NCBI GenBank assembly: GCA_050084985.1
Contig: JBITNC010000001.1
Location: forward strand, 115,630,001-115,694,000
Source: Nageia nagi
Taxonomy: Eukaryota > Pinophyta
Direction of reading: 5' to 3'
Length of the DNA: 64,000 bases
The translations under genes and the position numbers were made by a program. Within the stretch, counting starts at the first letter, position 1. Every line of letters starts with the position of its first letter. Positions 25,854 through 38,340 of the stretch are shown piece after piece. The notes under the pieces are model-generated. The model was not told the DNA's origin. It saw nothing but the letters and a program-made list of their open reading frames with translations, and made no database searches.

Positions 25854-25866
25854 TGGTATCAGATCC
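25854..25866 (+). other. Initiator-Met tRNA primer-binding site after the copia LTR
   Basis: TGGTATCAGATCC differs by one base from TGGTATCAGAGCC, the complement of the plant initiator methionine tRNA 3' end. It lies one or two bases after the inferred LTR end, the position expected downstream of a 5' LTR rather than a 3' LTR. Confidence 0.65.
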
Positions 25867-25998
25867 TCATAACTAAAGTAACAAGAGAGGAGCTCATAAT
25901 GTAAGTGAAATTCTAGTTTGAGATGAATTAACCATTACATGAAGTGCATAGGCAACCATGTCATAAAAGGACATGTAGGTTATGTAGACCCAAAAAAG

Positions 25999-26717
25999 TG
26001 TAAATAATAAATAAATACACAAATAAATATAAATTTGGTCTATGAATTCAATGAATAAAAGCTCTATAACATATTACAAGCAATATACATGAAACATATA
26101 AAAACTTGATACAATGTGGAGGTTGTAGCTACTATGTGTACAATCCTCAAGAGTAGATAACAATGAACATTCAAAGGATTGTGATCAGATTTTAGATGAT
26201 CTTGTAATAAATATTTGCTAGAGTGATATCATGAGTCATTCCCTAAATATTGGACCTCTCGATCTAGAAAGCACATGTTGTTAGCATCGTATGAGTCACA
26301 CACCATTAGTGTCATAGGAAAGGTCATTTTATGTTGTACACAAGAGGGAGATTATAGATATTAGAGAGTTAACAAGTTCTCAAACATAGGTGGCATCAAG
26401 AGATATTATTCATACAATGTTTAGGACAACCACCTATCAAAGAGTTCTAATAGGGATATCAACCTTCACCTCTAGTATTTATAACCTACAAGAAAATAGA
26501 AAGGGGTGAAAGCTGCACATAGCAATAACAATAATTATTTGAATATTCAAGATAACTTAAAATATAAATCATGGTATATGATATTACATTGGCCTTAGCA
26601 CATGGTATTGCAATATAATAGCATTTTATCTTGATTTATATATTATTTCCTTGTAATCATTTAATACACTAAATATGATTTATTAAATAAATAATAAATC
26701 ATTTTTAGGCATCTACA
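25999..26717 (-). repeat. 3' LTR of the gag-only element
   Basis: Left copy of the 719/718-bp repeat pair, TG...CA ends. In the element's minus orientation this is the 3' LTR. Confidence 0.9.
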
Positions 26718-26733
26718 TTTTTCCCCTCTTTGG
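26718..26733 (-). other. Polypurine tract of the gag-only element
   Basis: On the minus strand CCAAAGAGGGGAAAAA abuts the LTR start TGTAGATGCC directly, a textbook plus-strand primer position. It fixes the orientation. Confidence 0.85.
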
Positions 26734-28950
26734 ATATGTAGTGAGAAGCATTGAAATTGGATAATCCAAATAATTCTATAGAAGAGAAAAAGATTTTTAA
26801 TAGTAAAGTGGACTTACCTATTTTTATCAATATGTCAAGTATGGTATGTTGATTTCCCTCTTTTGGTATTGGTTTCCCCTACCTCTTGTTGTGTTGGGTG
26901 ATCAAGACAAAAATAGGAGTCCCTCTATGAGATGAGTAGTTGATATCAATCCTAATCACCTAGAAAATACTTGTAAAACAAAATAACATATACCTACATA
27001 GATCACATCAATGAAAGAATAAATAATATAAATAGTAAGGATGAAATAAATATAATATGCAATATATGATTATGACCGGTGTGACTCATAGTGACATATA
27101 AATAATAATACGTAGACTACTATGATAGATAATTCATATTCTATGAAGAGCAAATACATGGGTTTTTTGTAATACCCCATTCTTGCAATATCCATAATTT
27201 ATAAACTACTATGATAGATGACTCATAGTCCATAAATATCCATTCAATGACTCATGATGGTGATGTCTTGTATCAATGTCATATTTGCTCATGGGAAGAC
27301 CATGGCTTTGAAATAATGTTAGTATTACAATATAGTATATTCAACTTTGATCAATATACCATATTTTCAATTGTTATTTGATCATTAATTGTAACATCTC
27401 AATTTGCATGCATATTAAATGTAATTCTATGATGATCATGTGACTACCATGGGATGCCCAGAATTGAATGATCACATTTTCAACAATATCAATCCTTAGC
27501 TTTAAAGCAACTCATATGTATGAAGAAACCATGCAAATGTGGAAATATTCAATAAAATGATAACATACCCCAATATCAAAGGATTTATAGTAGTTGTATG
27601 CCATAGGTGGCATGAGTTTTTTTATTTGAAGTGCAAATATTTGGAAGATATTCAATTGAAAATCATTTATAGCACATTGTTTTCATTCATGAAGAAAATA
27701 ACTATCCAATTGATCATATAATTTTTAGAGAAATTATTTGATAGCAATATTTGTGCATATTTGCAGTTTGAATTTGTAAGGTATGTGACATTCCAATAAC
27801 CATTGCTATGAATTAGAAGCAATATGAAAACTTTGCAATTTTTTAAAATATCATCCAATTTTACAAAATTCATGTCACTAGTGGCATAGAAAGCAATATA
27901 ACTTTTCCCAAAATCAAGGGTATTTTCAATTGATGTTGAAATAAGGATATTCAATTGACATTGAAATACATTCAATGGATAATTTTGAAGATGGAAATAT
28001 GCAATGCAATTTAAATATAATAACATTTTTCCAATAAAAATTAATCATGTATATTAGCTTTATAATTGCACTTATCATTCAATAATATGTTTGTCATAAC
28101 AAATTGAGATATCTCATTTAAATGTTTTTCTAATTTAGTCAATTCCATGCTATTGGTGGCCTATAATTTCTATAAATAATTTTAAATAACACAAATGTTA
28201 AAATTTCAATCATACATAATCAATGAGAGATGAAAATGTATGTATAAACCATTATAGGTTTTTAGCCACTAAATGCACACATAAATCAAGCAAATAGATG
28301 CCATTGATACCATTAAAATAGTAGAAAAAGTTTTGAAAAAGAAACATAAATCATTTAAAATAATTTTATGCACCATGAACATACAACATAATGATTTAAG
28401 GCATCTATATGAGAAAATGATGAAGCCCTAGGGCTTCAATACAATTGAGAAATTATATAATAAAATTTTAAATAGAAAAGGTTTATTTTGACTTTTTATT
28501 TTTGGCTTACTTGGTGCTTTGACTTCCAACCTACCTAGTGAAGCCCTACCAACATGTTGACTCATTCTCTAGCTAATTTGAGCATGATTGAGTTAGTTTG
28601 ACATCATTTACTCTTGTCAAATGTTTCCTCCCTTGGTCATTACTGCATACACTTACATTTCAATATTTTATACTCCATTTTAATCTTCTAGGTGGAAAAT
28701 GAGGTGTGGAGGGTGCTTTGATGCCCCATTACTAACCTAAGGACCATATAGTGAAGTATCTTTGCACTCTTCCATATGAGTTTGCAATAAGTATTCTTAT
28801 TTTATGTATTTCTTTGATAATTCATGTTTTTATGTTATTTAAGTTTGAAATTTGATATTTTATTTTACCAAAGAAATCTACCATTTTATTTTTCTTTTAT
28901 TCCCTTGTAGAAATACAAGGTTATCATCTAGGAAGGACCAATGACACATA
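26734..28950. other. Internal region of the gag-only element, no recognised coding sequence
   Basis: About 2.2 kb without pol motifs on either strand. A 119-codon minus-strand opening (27667-28026) shows no family features and is probably chance. Confidence 0.5.
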
Positions 28951-28959
28951 GGGTATCCC

Positions 28960-29810
28960 ACCAATACACACATGCTATCAATGATACATGGCCAAGAGAG
29001 ACTTACCTATGTAAGCACAAGTCATACTAGAATGGATTCTCACATGGGAGGAGCCAAGGACACTATAAAAGGTTTTCCATGTTTCTATGGCACCCAAGGT
29101 TGCCCCTGATTATGCAACATGTTGGATCGAAGTCTATCCTAAATACATTGGGATGGATAAGGATGATGAGGAGGAGGAGGAGGTTGCTAGTGAGGGATTG
29201 TTAGAGGATGATTCATATCAAGTAAGCAATCCCATCCATGACATCCCAATGTAGGAGGGAGAGGTGCTAGGAGCACCAAGTTTAGCCATTTTGGTTGCAA
29301 CTATACCCCTAGTGATACAGGTAAGAGAGTATGCAAAGTTTTTAATATTTTCAATTTTAACTCAAATAATAATGCTTAATTAACCATCAATTTCACTCTA
29401 TTACAAGAGATGCAGATAGGAAGATCATTTCATTAGAAGTGAAGGTGACTAGGTTGAGGTCCATGGAGGCCCAGGTGATCACACTACAAGCCACCCTAGC
29501 CAAGAGGGATTCATAAATTGCTAATCTAAAGTAATCCATGAAGAGGTTATAGGAGAGTTTGATGATGCCATCCCTAGACCAGTAGTGGTATTTCATACAA
29601 GGGTAGATGGATAAGTTGGAGGTGAAGAATAAGGAGATTACTGCTCTTAATGTCAAGTATGCAAGAATGAAGACCCTTCTTGATAGCCATAAGGTGATGA
29701 CAAGTGGGATATCATGGGAAACATCAAGGATGAAAATTAGTGGTAGTCATCATACGGTTTGAGCTAGGATGGGAGATACTAACAATAATGGAAGCAATTC
29801 TCCTTCTTAG
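28960..29810 (+). pseudogene. Decayed two-exon gene antisense to the host element; acidic and coiled-coil protein
   Basis: On the plus strand, opposite to the surrounding gag-only element, the first coding segment contains WIEVYPKYIGMDKDDEEEEE (about 29120-29185) and ends at CAG|GTAAGAG (donor GT at 29321). The AG of TGCAG at 29415 is a matching acceptor, giving a 95-bp intron. Exon 2 (29416-29810) has heptad-like segments, DRKIISLEVKVTRLRSMEAQ and MDKLEVKNKEITALNVKYAR, and stops at TAG 29808-29810. No family recognised. Charged, coiled-coil proteins of this kind occur as accessory genes in plant transposons and can be captured gene fragments. A few internal stops make it a pseudogene. Confidence 0.45.
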
Positions 29811-30559
29811 TGAGGGCTATGAAAAATTGTTATGTGTTTGATTATCTTAATATTTTATTTACTTTAAGAATGTATTTTAATTATGAGAGTTTTAATTTGG
29901 GTTAATAAGTTACCAAAAAAAAATTTATTAAGAGGACACTATGTACTCAACAAATTTTAAGCTGACACTATTGGAAAAAAACATCTCCTCAAATCATAAA
30001 GCACTAAATTTAATAATTTTACAATTTACAAAGCAAATCATAGACAACTAATGGTAAAAACAAATCAACTCAAAATTTAGGTGCCAAAGGTGAAATGGGG
30101 ACCTAATTAAACCATTGTTCATTTTTCCTAGTGAAGACCCAAACAAATACTCAAAGACCAATCCAATGAATGCAAAATATAATAACCATGCATAAAATAC
30201 TATCTATTTGATTATATCCTAGGAACACATTGTTGTCATCATAAAATAGTCCGCTTATGCCACCAAGGGCATATGAGTAGTTAGGATAAAGTCCATAAAT
30301 AAAGAAAAATTAAATAGATATCATTATGAGATAAAAAAGCAATTAACTTATATAAGGAAACAATAACAGTTCACAATGGCCAGATAGATGCATACCCTAG
30401 CTAATATACACTAGAAGTGAAAATATGCAACTTTAACCAATAACTTTGCTTACCTAGAGAGTTTTTGTAATCCATATACATTTAATAGATGTAGGAACAA
30501 AGAGAGGCACCTATGGTTTCACATTTTTTACATCGTGATCACTGTAGGAATAGTGGTGC

Positions 30560-32720
30560 ATGTTGTGGGTTGCATTGGTTCTTGCTGCATTTCTAGTTTT
30601 ATTTCATCTATCATGTTTGTATTCACATTTTTGAGTGAAATAATAACATAAATCATGGGAAGTACTTATCATGCCAATGCAACCTCTTGGTTGTGAAGGT
30701 GGTAGAGGATTAGTGAACACCCTTAACTATCCATTATCAAGATGGATAGGTCCAAGATTTATAGTATCATCATCATCCATCTTGATAGCCTTTTTGTTAG
30801 TAAAGACTTGTATGATATACCTTAGAGTTCTACAATTGTGTGTTATATGTCCAAGAACCCTATGATAATTAAAAAATTCCTCATATCTAAAATTTATAGG
30901 GACACCATTCAAAAACTTAGGCTTAACAATAAGAGGAAGTTCAATAATATCTTTTAACAAAACATTAAGAATATTATCAATAGCAATAGTCAAAGGTACA
31001 AACTTTCTCAGCTTATGATTATTGTTATATTTATGACTAACATTTTTTACTTCAATTTTTTTATTGTTTTCAAGTTTTTGCATTATCTTTTGATATGTAG
31101 GAGTGCTATTGTTATGCATAGAATATAACTTCTTAATGCATGGCTCTTTTTTAAACACAACATCCATAATATCACCTAATGTCATATCATGATTAGAAAT
31201 TACTAACAATTTATCCATAGGTAACAAAGCATTTGCAAATGTATCTTTCAAATCTTGCTTAGGCATGGTAATTGTATTAGCAATACATGTCCATACTTTA
31301 ACAAAATCATGAATAGATTGATTAGGTAATTGCTTAAGTTTACACAAATCTTTCAAGTAAACTTTTTTAACAATATTATACTTAAAAAATTTTTAAAATT
31401 GATGAATTAGATTCTCATACCTATCAATGCTCTTTTCAGGAACCTAAAATACCATTTTAGTGCTTCATCCTTCAAACTATGTGAGAATAATTTAGCAAGC
31501 ATATCATGCATATATTCCATAGATTCCTCTTGAAATTTTCTAACATTCACCTTAGGATATTGCAAACCATTGAATTTAGTAAACTTGATACTCATTTTCC
31601 TAGTAAGAACTTTAGCAATATTCTATCTATTAATGGCCTCTTTAGATAAAATAAGAAATCATCATCATCACCAATGGGCTCTAATTCTATTTGTTGTTTA
31701 TTTACCTTAGTTGATCCCTTTTTCAGGGAAGTAGAGTGGTTTGAGGTGGAAGTTATGCCTTTTTAAGTTCATTTTCTTTTAATATAACAAATGAACCTAT
31801 TCTATTTACTTTTTCATGTTCAAGTTTATCAAGCATTTGAACAAAGACATCCATTTGTTTTTGAAGAGGTTTGAAGGGCCAATTAGTAGTATATTGCATT
31901 TCAAGAAGGGTTGTAATTTTAATATTATGCTCTTATAATGTCCAATTAGGTTGGAATTTATAAGCATTACTGATAATTATATTAAGTTATTTTTTATCTT
32001 AGCATCAAGACTTTCATCTTGCACAATATGCTTACTTGAGGTAGGCTTACCTCTTTTGAAGTGATTAGGTTTTAGGATGAGGTACTTATAATCTTCATCC
32101 ACTTCTTTTGTGTCACTAGATTCAACATCCTCATTACATGAAGGCCATGTAGGTATTTTATGAGGAACATCTATCTCATCCTCATGCATGTTGTTAGCAC
32201 CATGTTCATAAGTCAGCACATTGTTAGCATCATCTACCTTAATGGTATGAACCCTCCATCATGCGAATCCTACATTTTCATTCCAAAATGAACTATATGA
32301 TGATTGTGAATCTATAGAACCTTCTTATAAGATCTCATTGTGTGTTAGAATATTAATAATAATTTTAGCATTGTGAGTAAGAAAATATTCCAACCTTTGT
32401 CTATCATATATCAATTATTGTATAAATCAGACATTACTAGGAATCATATCTAACTCATGGATGTCACCCTTACTTTCATTAGAATGAAAATGAAATTCTA
32501 CATTTTCAAATTCATAATGATCAATATTAGGACCAAATCTATTGGTAGTTTCACCAATAATATCTATTTTCTTGCTAGAACTTGCAGACTCAAAATCACT
32601 AGGAGCATTAGGATGAGGCTCTTGTAAGGGTAGATCATAATTATTCTTAATTCTCTTCTATATATCATTTAAATGAACCCTCCCTTTAGAAAATTTAGGA
32701 TTTTCTACATTTAGAACCAT
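30560..32720 (-). pseudogene. Gag-like polyprotein of the gag-only LTR element
   Basis: A minus-strand ATG at 32720 opens MVLNVENPKFSKGRVHLNDI just inside the 5' LTR. The reading runs, with stops, for about 720 codons. The N-terminal third is acidic and unrecognised. A gag core follows: KFNGLQYPKVNVRKFQEESM (about 31580-31525), a DEALKWYF helix (31465) and LCKLKQLPNQSIHDFVKVW (about 31345-31290), a block shared by plant Ty3/gypsy capsids. The 209-codon stretch 30727-31356 is still open. Near 30870 YHRVLGHITHNCRTLR resembles the atypical His/Cys motif of Tat-type gag rather than a CCHC knuckle. It should assemble particles; no protease or polymerase follows. Confidence 0.7.
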
Positions 32721-32901
32721 TTTTTAATATAGGTAGAATAAATCCTAGTTTTATCATTTTCTCTAGCTATTATTCAAAGAGCTTTAGGTAAGGGGGCAAA
32801 TAAAAGCGAGAATGGATTCATTAAATTTTCAAAAGGATGCCCTAGGTCAAGACCTTGGGGTGTAAGAATATCAGGTTCACCAAAATTTATAACCAAAAAT
32901 T

Positions 32902-33619
32902 TGTAAATAATAATTAAATACATAAATAACTATAAATATGGTCTACAAATACAATGAATAATAGCTCTATATCATATTACAAGGAATATAAATGAAACAT
33001 ATAAAAACCTGATATAGAGTGAGGCTTGGAGCCAATATATGTACAATCCTAAAGAGTAGATAATAGTTAACATTCAAAGGATCAGGATTGGATTTCATAT
33101 GATCTCATAATAGATATTCACTAGAGTGATATCAAGAGTCATTCCTCAAAGTTTGGACCTCTCGATCTAGAAGGTGTACACTACTAGTGTCATATGATTT
33201 GCATGCCATCAACACCATAAAAAGGTTGTTTCATATTTTATGTAAGAGAGAGATTATAGAGCTCAAAGAGTTAACAAGTTCTCAAAGATAGGTGGCATAA
33301 AGAGACACCATTGGTATAATTTTTGGGACAACATATATCAAAGAGTTTCAATACGAATGTCAAACTTCACCTCCAGTATTTATAACCTACAACAAAATAG
33401 AAAGGGGTGAAAGCCAACACATAGCAATAATAATAATCATTTCAATATTCAAGGTAACTTAAAATATAAACCATGGTATATGATATTACATTGGGCCTAG
33501 CACAAGGTATTACAATATAATAGCATTTTATCATTATTTATACATTATTTCCTTTTAATCATTTCATGCAGTAAATATGATTTATTAAATAAATAATAAA
33601 TCATTTTTAGGCATCTACA
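32902..33619 (-). repeat. 5' LTR of the gag-only element
   Basis: Right copy of the repeat pair, 718 bp. Just inside it the minus strand reads TTTTTGGTTATAAATTTTGG, a possible but unassigned primer-binding site. Confidence 0.9.
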
Positions 33620-33827
33620 TGTTAACTATATGATAAAAGTTAACCATTACATACATTGTCTTCATCCAACGATGGATAAAACCATCATACATGTTGACTT
33701 GTACCATAATTATCTCCATCATTAGGTGAAGATAATGTAGATGGTGTTAACTTCATTGTAACCATAGTAATAGCCTTAAGAAATTTTTTTTTACAAAAAC
33801 TCTATCTTCCAACCAAAATTGATTACC

Positions 33828-34310
33828 CATTGTGGGCATGTGTCTAAAACAATGGTGAATTTTTATCCTATTTTTCACCATTTCCTATAACCCATTTCCT
33901 TTGCTCTATTGAACATACAATGGGTGTGTGTATAAAATATTATTTGGGCCATTTTTTTGATATGCACCACCCACCCACTACTCAATTCCTTTTTTCTTTT
34001 GATGACTAATTTTGGGCATTTATCCTTATTTTATTAAGTAATTATGGACATGTGTCTAGTGACTAATTGTGGGCATTTTTCTTTATCTAATCAAGGGTGT
34101 GTATCCTAAAATAATTATTGGTGCATGTATCACAAATAAACTAATGAAAATAATATAATTTTTAAATTTAAAATATTTAAATGATGGGTGTATATCCTCA
34201 TCTAATTATGGATGTATGTATAACAAATAAAATAATCATAGGAGAGTCATTTTTAAATTTAAAAATATAAGGATGGGAGTGTGTCTAGAGCACTATGGGT
34301 GTTTTTCTAA
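33828..34310 (+). repeat. Subterminal repeats, left side of MULE-like element
   Basis: Seven to nine degenerate units of about 30-60 bp built on CTAATTRTGGGCATGTGTCT appear here, for instance at 33838, 34005, 34045, 34065, 34095 and 34185. Confidence 0.65.
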
Positions 34311-34819
34311 TTCATAATTTAAAAAATCTTCATCAACCTAACTTGCAATTAATACTATGTAGCTACCCATGTTTCAAAGATTTTTGGATCTTATATTACC
34401 ATAATCATAGCCCTCTCATTATAGAAGCTTGAATCCTCCAAGTATGAACATTTTTCACCATGTATATTATCAAATAAGTTATATGCTTCCATATTTTCTA
34501 ATAAATATTTATGCATGCATGTATTCCATAATAATTGGTGCACTATTGTAGAAGCTTGGATCCTCCATGTATGAACATTTTTTCACCATGCATGTTATAA
34601 AATAATATCTTGGCTTTTGTATTTTCTTAGATATTTTTCATGCATGTGTAAGATAATAATTATTTACAATATTTGTACTTGAATTATTGATTTTGGATGT
34701 GGAGTTATGATGAGAAATGTTTATATTCATTGGGCATTAGGTTATTAAGTTGTGATATTTTTCGATTCAAGCAATGTATACATCCAAAATTTTAATTCCC
34801 AAAGTATGCCAAATTTTCT

Positions 34820-37800
34820 ATGACTAATAGTTTGGTCCAACCTAATTCATTGGCCATTGATGTTGGTACTACCACATGTGTATTTGTATCAAAACTTTAC
34901 CCATTCATAACCCATGCATTCTTTAATACCAATCCTTCAATAACAAACTTCCAGGCCAATAATTACCTTGTTCAACCACAATTTTTAAATCCAACCAATC
35001 TAGTTGCAAATACCAATACCAATACCACAAATGCTTATATATAAACTAATGGATTTATAAAAATAAAATAAAATAAAAAATTGTAATTACAAAGCATGAT
35101 ACAAAATATGAGTAATGAGATGACTCAAATTAAGATAACTTAGAGTACTCAATCACCAAAAAAGTCAAGGGTAGAATTAGTAAAATGATTAAAGTTAAAT
35201 AGTTCACTCACATTGAATTAAAAATACAAGAATAACAACCCTTGTTAATGTAATAATAGCCACTCATGTTGATGTATTTTGCATACCCATCCACTAAGTC
35301 CATAGACATTAAGTAAGTTGCATACAATATTTTTGCTTCCATGATTCATTCCTAAGTGCTTCATCAAATCAAAATGTTTAAGGGTGTCTTATTGTAACTA
35401 AGAATTACATCAATTTGTAATGAGACTATTCTTACAATTTCATATAAAACTTGCATTGTTATATATTTATTTTTGTTCTTCATAGATTATGGAATGAATT
35501 TGAGGTAGTATTTTCATAAGTTGATACATAATGATATTGAAATGACATAGAATATTTAATCTACCTAAACAAGATATCCATGACAAATAACTATTTTGTC
35601 ACAAGATTTAACCTAGTCAAACATACCATGCAAGGGAGGATTGACAAATTCAATGGAAGCAATACTTTTATGTAGTTTGAAGGATCTCATAAAGAGTGAA
35701 GAATCTAATCTTGAAGCGCAATGCACATTTTTGTGTAAGAAAAAATACAAAAATTATTATGAAGCCAACAAATGCAAGGAAATGAGACATGACATGTAAG
35801 TAATTATATTTTTTTCCTAATTTATGCATTGCATGGTCATCTCTTGGAAACTAATATACTCTATTCTTTTTGTTTTGTATGTAGCTATTGTTGTGTTTAT
35901 GGCTATAAGGATAAGCAAAATGACCCACCTCCTCCAATACAAAAGAGACACTTTGCTAAGAAAAAAGATTTTTAACATTATTTTATGATGAAGGTTTACC
36001 AAAGTTTACTACAAGTTCCATTCATAATGTATAATATTTTTGAACATATTGCATTGGATGGACAACCTTCCTATGAAGTAAATTATACAAATAAAATAAG
36101 AAATGGAAATGTTGAATTTGCTCCACATATGTCGAAAGAGATTTATTCATTTATAGATTCATTACTAATATTTAGTGTTCATATTGATACAATATGTGAT
36201 GGGTCATTCTTGAATGGATATTTTCAATATGTACCTACAATTTGAGACACTTGCTTATTGAGGAGGGATGTTCATAATATATATGATAGATTGAAGAATG
36301 AAAAGGTACAAAGGACTAAAGATAATGCCACTAGTACTCACCATTGTTACCAATCCAAGAAGGATAAGTTCTTCACATATAAAAATCCTAATGATGTTAA
36401 ATTCAAATTTTGTTAGTCCAAATAGAATGGATGCTTGAAAACATGGTGAAACTATCCCCAAAAAATATTATTTCAATGGATTCAAACATTAATACAAATT
36501 TGTATGGTATAAGTATTTTTTATTTTTGTACTTTATTGATTTTTATACTTTTATGCATATCTTTTTTTTTCATTGTTGATATTGTGCATTGCTGATTTTT
36601 ATGTATTGTTGATTTCTCTATATTTTTAGATTGCAATACCAATCCTATACATTACTTGTGTTTGATGTCTAGGAAAGTGGTAGACCCATGACATGGGTTG
36701 TCACTTACAAAAATGGTGTTGATTACATAGCTAAGTGGTTATAAATATTAAAAAAACTATTTTCTAGAATACCAAACAAGTTGGCATATTAATGCATTTA
36801 TTATCGATTATGCTACTATAGAAATTCAACTCATTAGGTTTATTTCTTATATTTTGTTAATAAATATGCAAACAAAGTTGAAAGAATGCTATTTTTTTAA
36901 TAGTCTTATTTCGTGATGTTTATCTTAAATACTTATTTTTTTTGTTACATGTATGTCTAGGAAAGTGTTTAGTTGTAGGCATTTGTTGTTTATGTGGCAT
37001 GTGAAATGAGATTGGTTAAATAATATTTATAAAAAGGCATCAAGTAAATAGGTTGAAAATTCTATGTTTTCAAGGTTAGATTAAATAATGCAAAAATGCA
37101 AGGATGATGCATCTATGATGAGAAGGCTTTTCTAAAATAATTAACCAATTTTCTATTTCATGATGATATAATTTGTAAGTTCATTCATAATGTGTTTATA
37201 CTTATTATTTCATTACTTATCAAGCCTTTATGATTTTGATTCCCATATATTTTTTTACAGGAATGTGGATGACATGCTATAGGAAAATTAAATTTTTATG
37301 ATAAAAGGAAAACAAACATGGTAGAAGAATGGGTTAATTACTTTACACATTTTTGAAAATAGTTTTCCCATATTTTATAAATATGTGTAAATTCAAGACA
37401 CTTGGGTTTTGTAATAATTACAAGAGAGAAAAGATTCTATAAGGTTCAATAAAGAGGTCTCAGTTGATACCTAATTATCATTGTGTCCCTCATGAAGATG
37501 TCATTAATTCATGCTAGGTGAGGAACCAGTCAAATCCACCAATTTAATATCGTGTTACTTAGAAATATGAAGAGTATTATAAATGAAATTATGAGTAATC
37601 CATGTGAGGTAACACATGTAAGCATGTTTTAAATTTCATGAACTTATCAACTAATCATACTCATTTACCTAGAAATACAATGATACCTACACCTAATACA
37701 TGCCATTCTCCTAGCAACACAATATCATGTCATGTCAATAGCCCTCTAATTGAAGAAAATATGATTCATCCTTCAACTCCTTGGAAGAAAAGGGTTTAAA

Positions 37801-38340
37801 TGAGAGATGCATGGTTAAAATCTTTCTTAGATAAATCACATAATAATCTTAGAAGTGGAAACCAATTTGCAAGACTAGTTGAGGATATGCATGCTCATTA
37901 CTCCAAATTTACATTTCCACTTGATTCTAATGTAGCTAAAATGCTTTTTAAAAGAAAAAAAGGGTTGGATGAGTTCTCTATATAAAAGAAGAGTGTGACT
38001 CAAGATATGAAATCAGTTGATCTAAATATTGATACCCAAAAAACTAATCTTTATGTCATTTCAAGATTAAAGAAGCATGTTAGAACCAAATTAGCACAAG
38101 TTCAATGTATTTTTTTAAGAGATAAAAATAAATTTTACATATCATATTCCTTCAAATTTCACTACTAATTTTATGCTTTCTTGAAAATAATGCTTTGTAA
38201 TCAAAATCAAGACATAGGTGTTTATCATTCTCAATCATAGGTGATAAATCTAATGTTGGGGAGAACAATAGTGATGTTATAGAGATGCAGCTAGATGTTG
38301 TTGAGACTAACATTGATGTAGGGAAAACATAAAATTAATT
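34820..38340 (+). pseudogene. Mutator-like (MULE) transposase with SWIM zinc-finger motif, decayed
   Basis: Coding-like blocks run in MULE order. An Asn/Thr-rich N-terminal frame begins at ATG 34820. VNYTNKIRNGNVEFAPHMSK (about 36080-36140) opens a long stop-free stretch. EWMLENMVKLSPKNIISMDS (36425-36483) carries the first catalytic Asp. FIIDYATIEIQLIR (about 36797-36838) carries the second. MWHVK...DWLNNIYKKASS (about 36990-37045) is the W-H block. YEWSM-like then GNTCKHVLNF (about 37585-37640) is a degraded SWIM motif (C-x-C-x(n)-C-x-H). MRDAWLKSFLDKSHNNLRSG (37801) starts a basic C-terminal region. Stops and frame changes are frequent. Family call rests on motif order; the subfamily is uncertain. 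Confidence 0.65.

Larger units (their letters stand above)
25999..33619 (-). mobile_element. Old gag-only LTR retrotransposon (non-autonomous, Ty3/gypsy-like)
   Basis: Two direct repeats of 719 and 718 bp, both TGTAAATAATAA...GGCATCTACA, bound 6.18 kb of internal sequence; they differ by very roughly 14% by eye. A purine tract beside the left LTR and minus-strand gag next to the right LTR show minus orientation. No reverse transcriptase, RNase H or integrase remnant was found inside. The flanking five bases (AAAAG and TGTTA) do not match, so the target duplication has decayed or the boundaries were altered. The structure matches gag-carrying non-autonomous elements that rely on another element's pol. 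Confidence 0.8.

Noticed and set aside
27667-28026. 119-codon minus-strand ORF
   Set aside because: Low-complexity Asn/Ile/Leu composition in A+T-rich DNA, no domain, overlapped by another chance ORF.
29393-29656. 87-codon minus-strand ORF
   Set aside because: Shadow of exon 2 of the plus-strand coiled-coil gene, which has a splice acceptor and heptad pattern.
25994-33624. Target duplication for the gag-only element
   Set aside because: The flanking pentamers AAAAG and TGTTA do not match, so none is claimed.
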